64,000 nt of DNA from Gemmatimonadota bacterium (GTDB taxonomy: Bacteria; Gemmatimonadota; Gemmatimonadetes; Longimicrobiales; Gaopeijiaceae). The stretch covers positions 34,592-98,591 of the forward strand of contig JAPPNN010000053.1 of NCBI GenBank assembly GCA_028873815.1, read 5' to 3'. The notes beneath the pieces are model-generated. The model was given only the letters and a program-made list of their open reading frames with translations. It was not told the DNA's origin and did not search any database. The first letter of the stretch is position 1; each line of letters begins with the position of its first letter. The position numbers and the translations under genes were made by a program. Positions 1 through 9,325 of this stretch are shown piece after piece.

Positions 1-2
1 CC

Positions 3-698
3 GTCCACGAGTTCAAGAGCATGGCGGGGCTCGATGCGGCCGGCAGCGTGGAGTCCGGCATGCGGGTGGGGCTCGGGACCGGTTCGACCGTCGCTCACTT
101 TCTCCTCCATCTGGGGGACCGGATCGCAGGGGGTGAGCTTTCGGACGTGGTCGGCGTTCCCACCTCCATCCGAACGGAGACGGCGGCGCTCGAGCTGGGC
201 ATTCCGCTGGGGACGCTCGGCGAGCTCGGCGCACTCGACCTCACGGTCGATGGTGCCGACGAGGTGGATCCCCGGCTGAATCTCATCAAGGGGCTCGGCG
301 GGGCGATGCTGAGGGAGAAGATGGTGGCGCAGGCATCGCGGCGAATGCTGGCGATCGTGGACGACACGAAGCTGGTCGCGCGGCTCGGCGAACGCGCGCC
401 CGTGCCGGTCGAGGTGATCCGATTCGAGTTTGCGAGCCATCTGCCGTGGCTGGAGCGCATGGGGGCCGAGCCGGTCGTGCGCCGGAACGAAGATGGGAGC
501 AGGTACCTGACCGACAACGGAAACTTCGTGATCGATTGTCACTTCGCGGGTGGGATCCCCGATCCGGGCGCGTTCGACGCGGCGCTGGCGCGGCGGGCGG
601 GCGTGGTCGAGTCGGGACTGTTTCTCGAGATGGCCGACGAGGCTGTCGTGGCGGGGAAGACGGGCGTGTATCGCATGACCGGGGAGGACTCGCGGTGA
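3..698 (+). CDS. rpiA: Ribose-5-phosphate isomerase A, 5' end cut by window edge
   Basis: Interconverts ribose 5-phosphate and ribulose 5-phosphate in the cytoplasmic pentose phosphate pathway. The GLGTGSTVAHF phosphate-binding loop, the VDGADEVD motif carrying the catalytic aspartates, and the IKGLGGAMLREK segment with the catalytic lysine and glutamate all match the RpiA family. The frame is open to the left edge, and the residues before the ATG at 21 (EFKSMAGLDAA) align with the usual N-terminal helix, so the true start lies upstream of the window and the ATG at 21 is internal. The stop overlaps the GTG start of rpe (GTGA), so the two enzymes of ribulose-phosphate interconversion are translationally coupled. 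Confidence 0.95.
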   Translation, partial: VHEFKSMAGLDAAGSVESGMRVGLGTGSTVAHFLLHLGDRIAGGELSDVVGVPTSIRTETAALELGIPLGTLGELGALDLTVDGADEVDPRLNLIKGLGGAMLREKMVAQASRRMLAIVDDTKLVARLGERAPVPVEVIRFEFASHLPWLERMGAEPVVRRNEDGSRYLTDNGNFVIDCHFAGGIPDPGAFDAALARRAGVVESGLFLEMADEAVVAGKTGVYRMTGEDSR

Positions 699-1381
699 TT
701 CGGATCGCTCCATCCATTCTGGCCTGCCGCTTCGCCGAGCTGGGCAGCGAGGTGCGCGCGGTCGACGAAGCCGGAGCCGAGTGGATTCACGTAGACGTGA
801 TGGATGGGCATTTCGTGCCGAATATCACGATCGGCCCCCTCATCGCCGACGCCGTGCGCCGGGTGACCTCGCGCACCGTGGACGTGCACCTGATGATCGA
901 GGATCCCGACCGTTACATCGGCGACTTTGCCGAGGCCGGCGCCGACGTGATCACCGTGCACGCCGAGGCTGCGGTCCACCTCCAGCGCACGCTCACGCAG
1001 ATCCGGAGCATGGGCAGGAAGGCAGGGGTGGCGCTGAACCCCGCCACGCCACTCGCCGCGGTCGAGGAGGTGCTGGACGATATCGATCTGCTCGTCATCA
1101 TGACGGTGAACCCGGGGTTCGGAGGCCAGGCGTTCATCCCCGGGTCGCTCGACAAGGTCGCGCGGGCGAGGAGAATGATCGAGGAGCAGCGGCCGGGCGA
1201 GGTGGCCATCGAGGTGGACGGTGGCGTGAGCGCGGCGACAGCGCCGGCGCTCGTCCGGGCCGGGGCGACCGTACTGGTGGCGGGTTCCGCGGTCTTCGGT
1301 GATCCCGGCGGCCCCGGCGCCGGCGTGGATGCGATCCGCGCTGCGATACGGGACGTCACGTGGCGGCCGGAACGCCGCTGA
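695..1381 (+). CDS. rpe: Ribulose-phosphate 3-epimerase
   Basis: Interconverts ribulose 5-phosphate and xylulose 5-phosphate. The 228-residue product is of normal length and shows the TIM-barrel signature set: IAPSILACRFAEL at the start, HVDVMDGHFVPNITIG with a metal-binding His and catalytic Asp, DVHLMIEDP, VMTVNPGFGGQ, and EVDGGVS with the second catalytic Asp. The GTG at 695 is chosen because the conserved IAPSILA segment begins two codons later. The start overlaps the rpiA stop by four bases. A longer in-frame extension upstream is only read-through of the rpiA region. Confidence 0.95.
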   Translation: MIRIAPSILACRFAELGSEVRAVDEAGAEWIHVDVMDGHFVPNITIGPLIADAVRRVTSRTVDVHLMIEDPDRYIGDFAEAGADVITVHAEAAVHLQRTLTQIRSMGRKAGVALNPATPLAAVEEVLDDIDLLVIMTVNPGFGGQAFIPGSLDKVARARRMIEEQRPGEVAIEVDGGVSAATAPALVRAGATVLVAGSAVFGDPGGPGAGVDAIRAAIRDVTWRPERR

Positions 1382-1390
1382 GGACCGCAC

Positions 1391-2779
1391 ATGCCCAAGC
1401 TCGTGCACGAGATGGAGCTGCCGTTTCCGGTCGAGCGCGTCTGGGACTGGCACATGCGGCCCGGCGCGCTCGAGCGCCTGATGCCGCCATGGGAGGACGC
1501 GCGGGTCGTGGCTCGCGAAGGCGGCATCCACGACGGCGGTCTCGTCCATGTGAGAGTCCGGCGCGGTCCGGTCAAGATCGACTTCAAGGCGAGGCATACC
1601 GCCTACGACGAGGGCAGGCTCTTCCAGGACGAGCAGGAATCGGGCCCGATGGGGTCCTGGGTGCATCGCCACGAGTTTGAACCGCGGGGAGACGGCGCCA
1701 CGGTGCTGCGCGACCGGATCACGTACGATCCTCCCCTTGGTCCCGCTACCGCGGCTTTGGCGGGCTCCACCATCGAAGGCGAGTTGAAGCGTCTCTTCCG
1801 CTTCCGCAACCAGCGTCTCGTCCAGGACCTCCGGCGGCACGCCTCCCATGAAGGGCCGCTGCTGAGGGTCGCAATCACGGGAGCGGGCGGCTTCGTTGGC
1901 AGAGCGCTGTGCAACTTCCTGACCACTGGCGGCCACGAAGTCCTGCCCATCGTTCGCCGCAAGCCGCGCCGTGACCTGGGGGAGATCTACTGGGACCCGA
2001 TGGAGGGACGGATCGAGGGCGGCCGTCTCGAGGGGGTCGACGCCGTCGTGCACCTGGCGGGCGAGAACCTGTCGAAGGGCAGATGGACTCCGGCAAAGAA
2101 GAAGGCGATCTGGCAGAGTCGCGTAGTCGGGACGCGCGTGCTGGCCGGTGCGCTCAACAGTCTGCGCAAACCACCCCGCGTGCTGGTATCGTCTTCCGCG
2201 ATCGGCATCTATGGAAACCGGGGCAGCGAGCGGCTCGTCGAGACCAGCAAGCCGGGGAAGGGGTTCCTGGCTGACCTGTGCAGGGAGTGGGAGAAGGAGG
2301 CGCGTCTCGCGGAGCGGTCCGGGATCCGCGTCGTCCTGCTCCGGACCGGACTGGCGCTGAGTCCCGCTGGCGGCGCGCTCGGCACCATGCTGTTGCCCTT
2401 CAAGGTCGGGATCGGCGGGCGCCTGGGCAGCGGACGACAGTACGTCAGCTGGATCGACCACGACGACCTGGTCGGCCTCATCTTCCATGCCATCATCACG
2501 TCCTCGATGCGGGGACCAGTCAACGGAGTCGCCCCCCATCCCGTCCCCAATGCCACCTTCACGACCATCCTCGGCCGCACGCTTCGCCGTCCCACGCTGC
2601 TTCCGGTACCGTCGTTGGCGGTCCGCGGCATGTTCGGCGAGATGGGGAAGACCCTGTTACTGGAGGGGGCCCGCGTAATCCCCGAGGCCGCCGCCCGGAA
2701 CGGTTTTCGCTTCGACTTCGAGGGACTCGGCGAGTCGCTGGCCTTTCAGCTCGGGCGGACCGCGCCCGATTACCGGTAG
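1391..2779 (+). CDS. SRPBCC domain fused to YfcH-type (TIGR01777) NAD-dependent sugar-epimerase-like protein
   Basis: A 462-residue two-domain protein. Residues 1-150 look like an SRPBCC (polyketide cyclase/START-like) ligand-binding domain, beginning MPKLVHEMELPFPVERVWDW. From about residue 158 an extended SDR of the YfcH/TIGR01777 type begins, with the Rossmann motif ITGAGGFVGRAL, the GVDAVVHLAGEN segment and SSSAIGIYG with the Ser/Tyr region. The C-terminus resembles the DUF1731 tail of that family. The same fusion occurs in other bacteria, and its substrate is not established. It lies 9 bases after rpe and 3 bases before pdxH, so it probably shares their transcript. Confidence 0.85.
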   Translation: MPKLVHEMELPFPVERVWDWHMRPGALERLMPPWEDARVVAREGGIHDGGLVHVRVRRGPVKIDFKARHTAYDEGRLFQDEQESGPMGSWVHRHEFEPRGDGATVLRDRITYDPPLGPATAALAGSTIEGELKRLFRFRNQRLVQDLRRHASHEGPLLRVAITGAGGFVGRALCNFLTTGGHEVLPIVRRKPRRDLGEIYWDPMEGRIEGGRLEGVDAVVHLAGENLSKGRWTPAKKKAIWQSRVVGTRVLAGALNSLRKPPRVLVSSSAIGIYGNRGSERLVETSKPGKGFLADLCREWEKEARLAERSGIRVVLLRTGLALSPAGGALGTMLLPFKVGIGGRLGSGRQYVSWIDHDDLVGLIFHAIITSSMRGPVNGVAPHPVPNATFTTILGRTLRRPTLLPVPSLAVRGMFGEMGKTLLLEGARVIPEAAARNGFRFDFEGLGESLAFQLGRTAPDYR

Positions 2780-2782
2780 CCC

Positions 2783-3415
2783 ATGGCGAACGGTTCCGTC
2801 CCGGATGGTGACGCGCTGGCGCGCGGCGATCTCGCGGCCGATCCCATCGAGCAGTTCGAACGCTGGTTCGCCGAAGCGGAGGCCGATCCGCGGATCGTGT
2901 TAGCCGAGGCGGTGTGCCTCTCCACGCTCGGGCCGGCCGACACGCCCGAAGGACGAATGGTGCTGCTCAAGGGATTCGACGAGCGCGGCTTCGTGTTCTA
3001 CACCAACCTGGAGTCGGACAAGGGCCGGTCGCTGGACGCCCACCCGCGCGCGGGGTTGACCTTCTACTGGCAGCCGTTCGGACGCCAGGTACGGATTCGC
3101 GGCCACGTCGAGGCCGTGTCGCCGGAGGAGGCGGACGTCTATTTCGGCAGCCGTCCGCGCGGCAGCCGCATCGGTGCGTGGGCCTCGGACCAGAGCCGCG
3201 AACTGGAGAGCCGCGCCGTGCTGGAGGCCCGCGTGGCGGAGCTGGAAGACCGTTACGCCGGCCGCGACGTCCCCAGGCCTCCACACTGGTCCGGCTTCCG
3301 GATCGTTCCCGACCGGATCGAGTTCTGGCAGGAAGGCCGGGCGAGGCTCCACGACCGCTTCGCGTACAGGCGGGACGGTGCGGGCGCCTGGGCACGCCGC
3401 CGCCTTCATCCCTGA
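2783..3415 (+). CDS. pdxH: Pyridoxamine 5'-phosphate oxidase
   Basis: FMN-dependent oxidation of pyridoxamine or pyridoxine 5'-phosphate to PLP. The 210-residue length and motifs fit PdxH: RMVLLKGFDERGFVFYTN (FMN and phosphate contacts), SDKGRSLDAHPRAGLTFYW, RQVRIRGHVE, SRPRGSRIGAWAS, and the C-terminal PPHWSGFRIVPDRIEFWQ plus RLHDRF signature. The ATG at 2783 follows the upstream stop by 3 bases. The next gene runs convergently only 6 bases away, so this closes the operon. Its product is the cofactor of the neighbouring aminotransferase and of the Cys/Met enzyme further on, though that link may be coincidental. Confidence 0.95.
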   Translation: MANGSVPDGDALARGDLAADPIEQFERWFAEAEADPRIVLAEAVCLSTLGPADTPEGRMVLLKGFDERGFVFYTNLESDKGRSLDAHPRAGLTFYWQPFGRQVRIRGHVEAVSPEEADVYFGSRPRGSRIGAWASDQSRELESRAVLEARVAELEDRYAGRDVPRPPHWSGFRIVPDRIEFWQEGRARLHDRFAYRRDGAGAWARRRLHP

Positions 3416-3421
3416 GGTTCG

Positions 3422-6400
3422 TCAGACCGCGAGTGCCGTTTCGCCCAGCACAGCGTCCAGCGTGGCGATCAGTAGCTCGGCCTCGGCCTCGCCGAAGACG
3501 AGCGGGGGCTTGAATTTCAGCACGTTGTGGTTCGGGCCGTCCACGCTCAGGAAGACGCCGAGGTCCCGCGCCCGGTTCGCAATGTAGGTGCAGGCTTCCG
3601 GGTAGGGATCGCGCGACTCGGGGTCGCGGACGAATTCCATTCCCAGAAAGAGTCCGCGGCCTCGCACATCGCCGACGATCGGGTGGTGGCGGGCCAGTTC
3701 GGTCAGGCCGTGCAGGAGGAGGCCGCCGACCCGGCGCGCGTGTTCCTGGAGTCCCCGTGACCGGATCTCGGCGAGGACGGCCCGGGCCGCCGCGCACGAA
3801 ACCGGGTTGCCGCCGAAGGTGCTGAAATACTCCATCCCGTTGGCGAACGAATCGGCGATCTTGCGCGTGGTGACCACCGCGGCCACGGGATGGCCGTTTC
3901 CCATCGGCTTGCCCAGCGTCACGATGTCCGGCACCACGCCCTGCAGCTCGAATGCCCAGAAGGCATCGCCCACCCGGCCGAAGCCGACCTGCACCTCGTC
4001 GGCGACGCACACGCCGCCGCCGCGCCGAACGTGGTCGAAAGCCGCCGGCAGGTAGCCGGGCGGGGGCTCGATCTGGCCGCCACAGCTCAGGATCGGCTCG
4101 GCCACGAACGCCGCGACGCCGGGGTCCCCCGACTCCCGCGCCAGGCGCGAGGCGGCCTCGGCTACGTCGTCGGCGTAGAGAGCGCCGCTGTCGGAGCCCC
4201 GGTACCGCCCGCGGTAGGTGTCCGGCATCGGCGCGACCGCCACACGGTCGCCCGGCCCCGCGCCGCCCGGGCCGGCGAACTTGTAGTGGCTGATCTCGAC
4301 CAGGGCGCCGGTGTTGCCGTGGTAGCCGCCCTCCAGGCAGACCACGCCGTCGTTGCCTGTGTGGCACCGCGCCATGCGCAGCGCGAGTTCGTTGGCCTCG
4401 CTCCCCGAGCAGACGAGGAAGACCACCTCGAGCGGTAAAGGGAAGTACTCCAGCAACTCTTCGGCGAGCGCGACGATCTGGGTGTGCAGGTAGCGGGTGT
4501 TGGTGTTGAGCACCCTCGAGTGCCGGGCGATCGCTTCCGCCACGCGGCGGTTGCCGTGGCCGACATGGGGCACGTTGTTGACCGTATCCAGGTAGCGCCT
4601 GCCCGTGTCGTCGTAGAGCCAGACACCGTGGCCGCGTACGATGTGGACAGGCCGGGCATAAGACAGACTGAGCGACGAACCCAAAACCGTCTTGCGTTTT
4701 GCGGTTAGATCGGCAAATCGCAAGACGGAATCCGGCACAGAGGGAATCGGAGGGATGACTGGTGCGCCTTCGGCGGGTCGGTCCGTGGCCAGGGAAGCCA
4801 GGCCGGCGAGGGACGTCGGGTCCGGCAGGATGGACTCCCAGACCGAGCGGAGACGCTGCCGGGCGACGCCGGGGAAATCGCCGGGCGCAGGGGTGGCCGC
4901 GCCCTCATCGTACAGGGGGTCCAGGGCGATGATCTGCACGTGCAGATGAGGTGGCCAGCCCCCGTTGACCGCCGCGTCGCCCAGCCAGCCGATCACTTCG
5001 CCGGCTTGGACGTTGGCGCCGGGCGTGAGATGTTCCAGCGTGGTTTGGTCAAGGTGGCCGTACAGGGTATGAAAGCCGAGCCCGTCCGCCGTCTCGTGCC
5101 GCAGGATCACGGTGGGGCCGTAGTCGCGCGGCCGAGCGTTGTCGGCAACCGACGCCACGGTTCCGGCGAGGGGGGCCCGTACGGCGGTGCCCGGCGGAGC
5201 GAAGAGGTCGAGGCCGAGGTGGATCGTGCGAGACTCCGGGCCGTGATCTCCCCGGACCGCGAAAGCCGGGTCGTCGTACAGGATTCTCGCTTCTCCGTAG
5301 CGGCCCACTCCCACGGTCGCACCGGCCACCGCAATCGAGTCCTCGACCCAGGCGTCGAGGACACCGTCGGTGGTGCACGAATCCAGGTGCGGGAGGTCCA
5401 GGCTTTCGACGGACAGGTCGATCAGACGAGGGCGCTCCAGCAGGTCGGGGGCCATGACGGGCGAGCGCGGCCCGGCATCATCCAGGCAGGCCAACACGGG
5501 CGCCAGGTGCGGGTTCGGGACCAGCGCGCACGCCTCTCGCATCCGGAATTCCGCCACTCGCCAATCGGCTTCCGCGAGCTGACCGAGAAGCCTCCATGCA
5601 GGCTTCTGGCTGACAGCCAGGTACTCGTTGTCCGGTTGCTCGCGCATCTGCCTGGCCTGGACGCTCACCGAAAGACACAGCCGCAGCGCCACCATCGGGA
5701 TGATCGCGCGGCACTCCGCCTCCTCGAGCGGGGCGACGCGGGAGTAGCCGCACGCGACCGCGCAGGCCGCGGCCACCGGATCGTGCAACTCCATCATCGC
5801 GTACGCCGCCGCGACGGCCACCTCGGCTGCGCGCCAGCCGCGCGTCAGATCGCCAAAGTCGATCAATCCCGACAGCCGCGTCCCATCCAGTGACGGGGAC
5901 ACCATCACGTTGTAGTCGTTGGCGTCATTGTGGATCACCGAGCGGGGGAGCGCTCCCCGCAACGGGTCGAGAAGGCCGGTGGCGCGGTCCAGGGTCCCCT
6001 CCACCAGTTCACGCCCGTCCCGCAGCATGGGCAGGTGCGACGCGATCGTCTCGGCAGCCGACTCCATCCGCCACGCGAAGGCGCGGCCCAGCTCGGGGTG
6101 GTCGAAGGTGGACAGCGCGAGATCCAGTCGGGCGAGGAAAGCGCCGAGTTCCTCGAGGACGGGCAGCGAGCGCGGCCGGACATCCGCGAACGGATGCCCG
6201 GCAACCCAGGTAAGCGCGCACGCGAGGTGCGGCACCCCCTTGAAGTTGCCGACCGCTACGACCGGGCCCTGCTGTCCGGATGCCGCGGGTTGCACGACCC
6301 GGGGAATCGCGGCCGGCAGCGATGCGCCTTCGAGATGCTGGAGGGACTTCGTCACCAGGTCGAAAACTGCGTGCCGGGACGTGGGGCTCAGCTTGAGGAC

Positions 6401-6658
6401 GAAGTCGTGCCGCGGCGCGGCAGCGGCCTCCAACAGGGAAGCGCCCGGTAGCCTGGCCGGGTCCGGCCCGGAGCCGGAGAACCGAAAGTTCAGATCGAAT
6501 TCGCCCGGGAGCGCGCTGGCCTCGCCCTCGATTCCGAAGTGCTCCCGGGCGACGGCGGCCGCCCTCCGTGTGCGTCGGTTCAAGTCCACCCTTCGTGCCC
6601 GAGCCGTTTGCGCCGTATCGACGACGGCCAGACTAGCCCGGGCCACCATCATCGTCAA
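3422..6658 (-). CDS. APH-type kinase / M23 metallopeptidase-like / class-III aminotransferase triple fusion
   Basis: A 1078-residue protein with three domains. About residues 40-370 form an aminoglycoside-phosphotransferase/choline-kinase fold with VIHNDANDYNV and IDFGD. About 450-590 form an M23 (LytM) domain with HLGLD and HLHVQI zinc motifs intact. About 640-1075 form a class-III PLP aminotransferase with CSGSEANELA, ADEVQVGFGR and the PLP lysine K917 in TLGKPMGNG. Relatives of the lyase domain include ethanolamine-phosphate and phosphohydroxylysine phospho-lyases, which act after an APH-family kinase. A kinase plus phospho-lyase acting on an amino alcohol is therefore my inference. The role of the M23 domain is unknown, and no signal peptide is visible. 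The start could also be one of the next two methionines. Confidence 0.85.
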   Translation of the reverse strand: MTMMVARASLAVVDTAQTARARRVDLNRRTRRAAAVAREHFGIEGEASALPGEFDLNFRFSGSGPDPARLPGASLLEAAAAPRHDFVLKLSPTSRHAVFDLVTKSLQHLEGASLPAAIPRVVQPAASGQQGPVVAVGNFKGVPHLACALTWVAGHPFADVRPRSLPVLEELGAFLARLDLALSTFDHPELGRAFAWRMESAAETIASHLPMLRDGRELVEGTLDRATGLLDPLRGALPRSVIHNDANDYNVMVSPSLDGTRLSGLIDFGDLTRGWRAAEVAVAAAYAMMELHDPVAAACAVACGYSRVAPLEEAECRAIIPMVALRLCLSVSVQARQMREQPDNEYLAVSQKPAWRLLGQLAEADWRVAEFRMREACALVPNPHLAPVLACLDDAGPRSPVMAPDLLERPRLIDLSVESLDLPHLDSCTTDGVLDAWVEDSIAVAGATVGVGRYGEARILYDDPAFAVRGDHGPESRTIHLGLDLFAPPGTAVRAPLAGTVASVADNARPRDYGPTVILRHETADGLGFHTLYGHLDQTTLEHLTPGANVQAGEVIGWLGDAAVNGGWPPHLHVQIIALDPLYDEGAATPAPGDFPGVARQRLRSVWESILPDPTSLAGLASLATDRPAEGAPVIPPIPSVPDSVLRFADLTAKRKTVLGSSLSLSYARPVHIVRGHGVWLYDDTGRRYLDTVNNVPHVGHGNRRVAEAIARHSRVLNTNTRYLHTQIVALAEELLEYFPLPLEVVFLVCSGSEANELALRMARCHTGNDGVVCLEGGYHGNTGALVEISHYKFAGPGGAGPGDRVAVAPMPDTYRGRYRGSDSGALYADDVAEAASRLARESGDPGVAAFVAEPILSCGGQIEPPPGYLPAAFDHVRRGGGVCVADEVQVGFGRVGDAFWAFELQGVVPDIVTLGKPMGNGHPVAAVVTTRKIADSFANGMEYFSTFGGNPVSCAAARAVLAEIRSRGLQEHARRVGGLLLHGLTELARHHPIVGDVRGRGLFLGMEFVRDPESRDPYPEACTYIANRARDLGVFLSVDGPNHNVLKFKPPLVFGEAEAELLIATLDAVLGETALAV

Positions 6659-6719
6659 CGCTCTCGCGACACCGCGAATCCTCTGTACACAGGAGGGTAC
6701 ACGCGTTGGCGTTCATGCC

Positions 6720-6749
6720 TTGCCGAGGTCCGCACGCCTTTGCTAGTGT
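6720..6749 (+). promoter_or_regulatory. Candidate sigma70-like promoter for the DUF1592 operon
   Basis: TTGCCG at 6720-6725 and TAGTGT at 6744-6749 are separated by 18 bases. Transcription would begin near 6756, which gives a leader of about 60 bases before the ATG at 6819 and argues against translation starting at the GTG codons at 6759 or 6765. Assignment is by eye only. Confidence 0.35.
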
Positions 6750-6818
6750 GAAGGTGGCGTGCCCGTGACAAAGGCGAGCCCGCGCGTCGGGAGCGTCCGG
6801 ATGAGCTGTGGAGCCCCA

Positions 6819-9320
6819 ATGACAAGATCGCTCGGAGTCCCTTTCCTGGTGCTGGGCGCGCTCCTTGTCGCCGCCGGTCCGGATGGGACCGGCAGGAACG
6901 AGCGTGGCGCCGTGAGCGCCTGGCCGGCTGGTTCGCTTGTCCCGCGCGCGCCGGGGCCGGCCTTCGCGGAGTCGCGTGAAGAAGCCACCGAGCCGGATCA
7001 CACCGAGGTGGTTCAGCGCGTCTGCGCCCGCTGCCACAACCAGCGCCGCCTGACCGGCAACCTGTCGCTCGAGGGGTTCGTGGTGGAAGAGGCGGACCGC
7101 CAGGCCGACATCGGCGAGCGCATGGTGCGGAAGCTGCGCGCGGGAATGATGCCGCCGCCGGGAACGCACAGGCCCGCGGGCGACACGCTTGTTGCCCTGG
7201 TGGAACGGCTCGAAGAGGTGCTCGACGGCGCGGCGGCCGAGCGCCCCGACCCCGGCGACCGCACCTTCCAGCGGCTCAACCGCGCCGAGTACGAGCGTGC
7301 GGTCCACGACCTGCTCGCCCTCACCGTAGACGCCGGGGACTGGCTCCCGCTCGACCAGATGAGCGCCAACTTCGACAATATCGCCGATGTGCAGGCGATG
7401 TCGCCGACCCTCGTCGAGTCGTACCTGAACGCCGCCGCCGAGATCAGCCGCTGGGCGGTCGGCGACCGGACGGCTCCGGCGGTCGACCGCTCCTACAAGG
7501 TCTCCGAGTACACGTCCCAGCACCCCTGGGATCGCGTGGAGGGGACGCCGTACGGGACCCGGGGCGGTGTCGTTGTCGAGCACGTCTTCCCCGCCGACGG
7601 CGAGTACGTCTTCGAGCTCGGATTCTCCTCCGGCGCCAACTCGCGCTTCGAGGACATCGATATATCGATCGACGGCGAGAGCGTGGCCCTGCTGCATCAC
7701 GCGCGAACCGGGGCGGGTGCCGACGGGCGGGGCGCCGCGCCGATCAGCACCGGGCGAATCTTCGTGCGCGCCGGCCAACGCAAGGTGTCGGCCGCCTTCA
7801 TTCGCGGATTCGACGGCCCCTACGAGGACCTGATCCGGCCACACGACTGGTCCATGGCGGGCGGCGGATCCGGCGGGGGAGGGATCACCACGCTTCCCCA
7901 TGTGCGCGAGCTGATCGTCGGAGGCCCGTACGACGTGACCGGGATCTCGGACAATCCGACCCGCCAGCGCATCTTCGTCTGTCGTCCCACGTCGGCCGCG
8001 GAAGAGTTGCCGTGCGCCCGCAGAATCGTCGAGACGCTGACCAGCCGCGCCTACCGCCGCCCGGCGACCGCTGGGGACATCGACGGGCTCATGACCTTCT
8101 ACGAGACCGGCGCCGGACTGGACGGCTTCGAGACCGGGGTGCGCATGGCGCTGGAGGCGCTGCTGGCGAGCCCGCGCTTCGTCTTCCGCACTGAGCGGGA
8201 GCCGGAGGGAGTGGAGCCCGGAGAGATCTACCGCATTTCCAGCGTGGACCTTGCCTCGCGCCTCTCCTTCTTCCTGTGGGGCGCACCGCCGGACGAGACG
8301 CTGCTTGCGGCCGCGGCCGACGAAGGTCTGCACGACAGCGGGGAACTCGAACGCCAGGCGCTGCGCATGCTCGACCACCCGCGCGCCCACGCGCTGGGAG
8401 CCCGCTTCGCCAGCCAGTGGCTGCGGCTGCAGGACCTCTACAAGGTCCATCCGGACCCCAACTTCTTCCCGAACTTCGACGACAAGCTGGCCGACGCAAT
8501 GCGGCTGGAGACGGAGACCTTCTTCAACCACCTGGTCGAAGAGGACCGGAGCATCCTCGACCTGTTCCGCGCCGACTACACGTTCGTCAACGAGCGCCTG
8601 GCCACCCACTACGGCTTCCCGCCCGTCCCCGGCGCCCATCTCCGCAAGGTCGCCTACCCCGACGACCGGCGCGTCGGCCTGCTGGGCCACGGCAGCGTGC
8701 TGGTCCTGACCTCGCTGGCCAACCGCACATCGCCCGTCCTGCGCGGGAAGTGGGTGATGGAGGTGCTGCTGGGGACGCCCCCGCCTCCGCCTCCGCCCGG
8801 TATCCCGGACCTGGAGGAGACCGAGGCCTCGCGCGACGGCCGCATGCTGACCACGCGCGAGCGCATGGAGATCCACCGCGAGAACCCGCAGTGCGCGTCA
8901 TGCCACCGCTTCATGGACCCGATCGGCCTCGCCCTCGACAACTTCGACGTGACCGGCAAATGGCGCTCGCTCGAACACGGGATGCCGGTCGACACGCGCG
9001 GCGACTTCTACGACGGGACGCCGGTCGAGACCCCGGCCCAACTCTCAGCCGCCCTGCTCAGGCGCCCGCTTCCGCTGGTGCGCACCTTCAGCGAAAACCT
9101 GATGGCGTATGCGCTGGGGCGGCGCGTGGAATACTACGACCAGCCCTCGATCCGGCAGATCGTGCGGCGGGCCGAAGACGATGACTACAGTATCTCTTCC
9201 CTCGTGCTCGGCGTGGTGAAGAGCGATGCGTTCAGGATGAAGCGGGCCCCTCTGGCCACGGCAGAGGAGCAGCCCGCAAACGGGACGGACCCGTCCCGCG
9301 ACACGGCCAAGGAGAACTGA
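6819..9320 (+). CDS. DUF1592/DUF1588-family exported protein with two CxxCH heme-type motifs
   Basis: An 833-residue exported protein of the multidomain DUF1587/DUF1592/DUF1588/DUF1585 group that is common in Planctomycetes and related bacteria. Two heme-binding CxxCH motifs are visible: CARCH near residue 69 and CASCH near residue 692, the latter followed by RFMDPIGLALDNFD, typical of the DUF1588 region. The middle carries the carbohydrate-binding-like stretch (GTRGGVVVEHVFPADGEYVFELGF) and the DUF1595/1592 core. The chosen ATG begins a clean signal peptide (MTRSLGVPFLVLGALLVAAG). GTG codons at 6759 and 6765 are alternatives, the second preceded by AAGGTGG. It is followed after 5 bases by its usual partner, a DUF1552 protein. 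The biochemical role is unknown. Confidence 0.85.
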   Translation: MTRSLGVPFLVLGALLVAAGPDGTGRNERGAVSAWPAGSLVPRAPGPAFAESREEATEPDHTEVVQRVCARCHNQRRLTGNLSLEGFVVEEADRQADIGERMVRKLRAGMMPPPGTHRPAGDTLVALVERLEEVLDGAAAERPDPGDRTFQRLNRAEYERAVHDLLALTVDAGDWLPLDQMSANFDNIADVQAMSPTLVESYLNAAAEISRWAVGDRTAPAVDRSYKVSEYTSQHPWDRVEGTPYGTRGGVVVEHVFPADGEYVFELGFSSGANSRFEDIDISIDGESVALLHHARTGAGADGRGAAPISTGRIFVRAGQRKVSAAFIRGFDGPYEDLIRPHDWSMAGGGSGGGGITTLPHVRELIVGGPYDVTGISDNPTRQRIFVCRPTSAAEELPCARRIVETLTSRAYRRPATAGDIDGLMTFYETGAGLDGFETGVRMALEALLASPRFVFRTEREPEGVEPGEIYRISSVDLASRLSFFLWGAPPDETLLAAAADEGLHDSGELERQALRMLDHPRAHALGARFASQWLRLQDLYKVHPDPNFFPNFDDKLADAMRLETETFFNHLVEEDRSILDLFRADYTFVNERLATHYGFPPVPGAHLRKVAYPDDRRVGLLGHGSVLVLTSLANRTSPVLRGKWVMEVLLGTPPPPPPPGIPDLEETEASRDGRMLTTRERMEIHRENPQCASCHRFMDPIGLALDNFDVTGKWRSLEHGMPVDTRGDFYDGTPVETPAQLSAALLRRPLPLVRTFSENLMAYALGRRVEYYDQPSIRQIVRRAEDDDYSISSLVLGVVKSDAFRMKRAPLATAEEQPANGTDPSRDTAKEN

Positions 9321-9325
9321 CGACG

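Noticed and set aside
539..2539. 666-codon open frame on the minus strand
   Set aside because: Lies opposite rpe and the YfcH fusion, both confidently identified; composition is that of a GC-rich shadow frame.
6633..8876. 747-codon open frame on the minus strand
   Set aside because: Shadow of the DUF1592 gene; no domain or signal, and it would overlap the aminotransferase fusion start.
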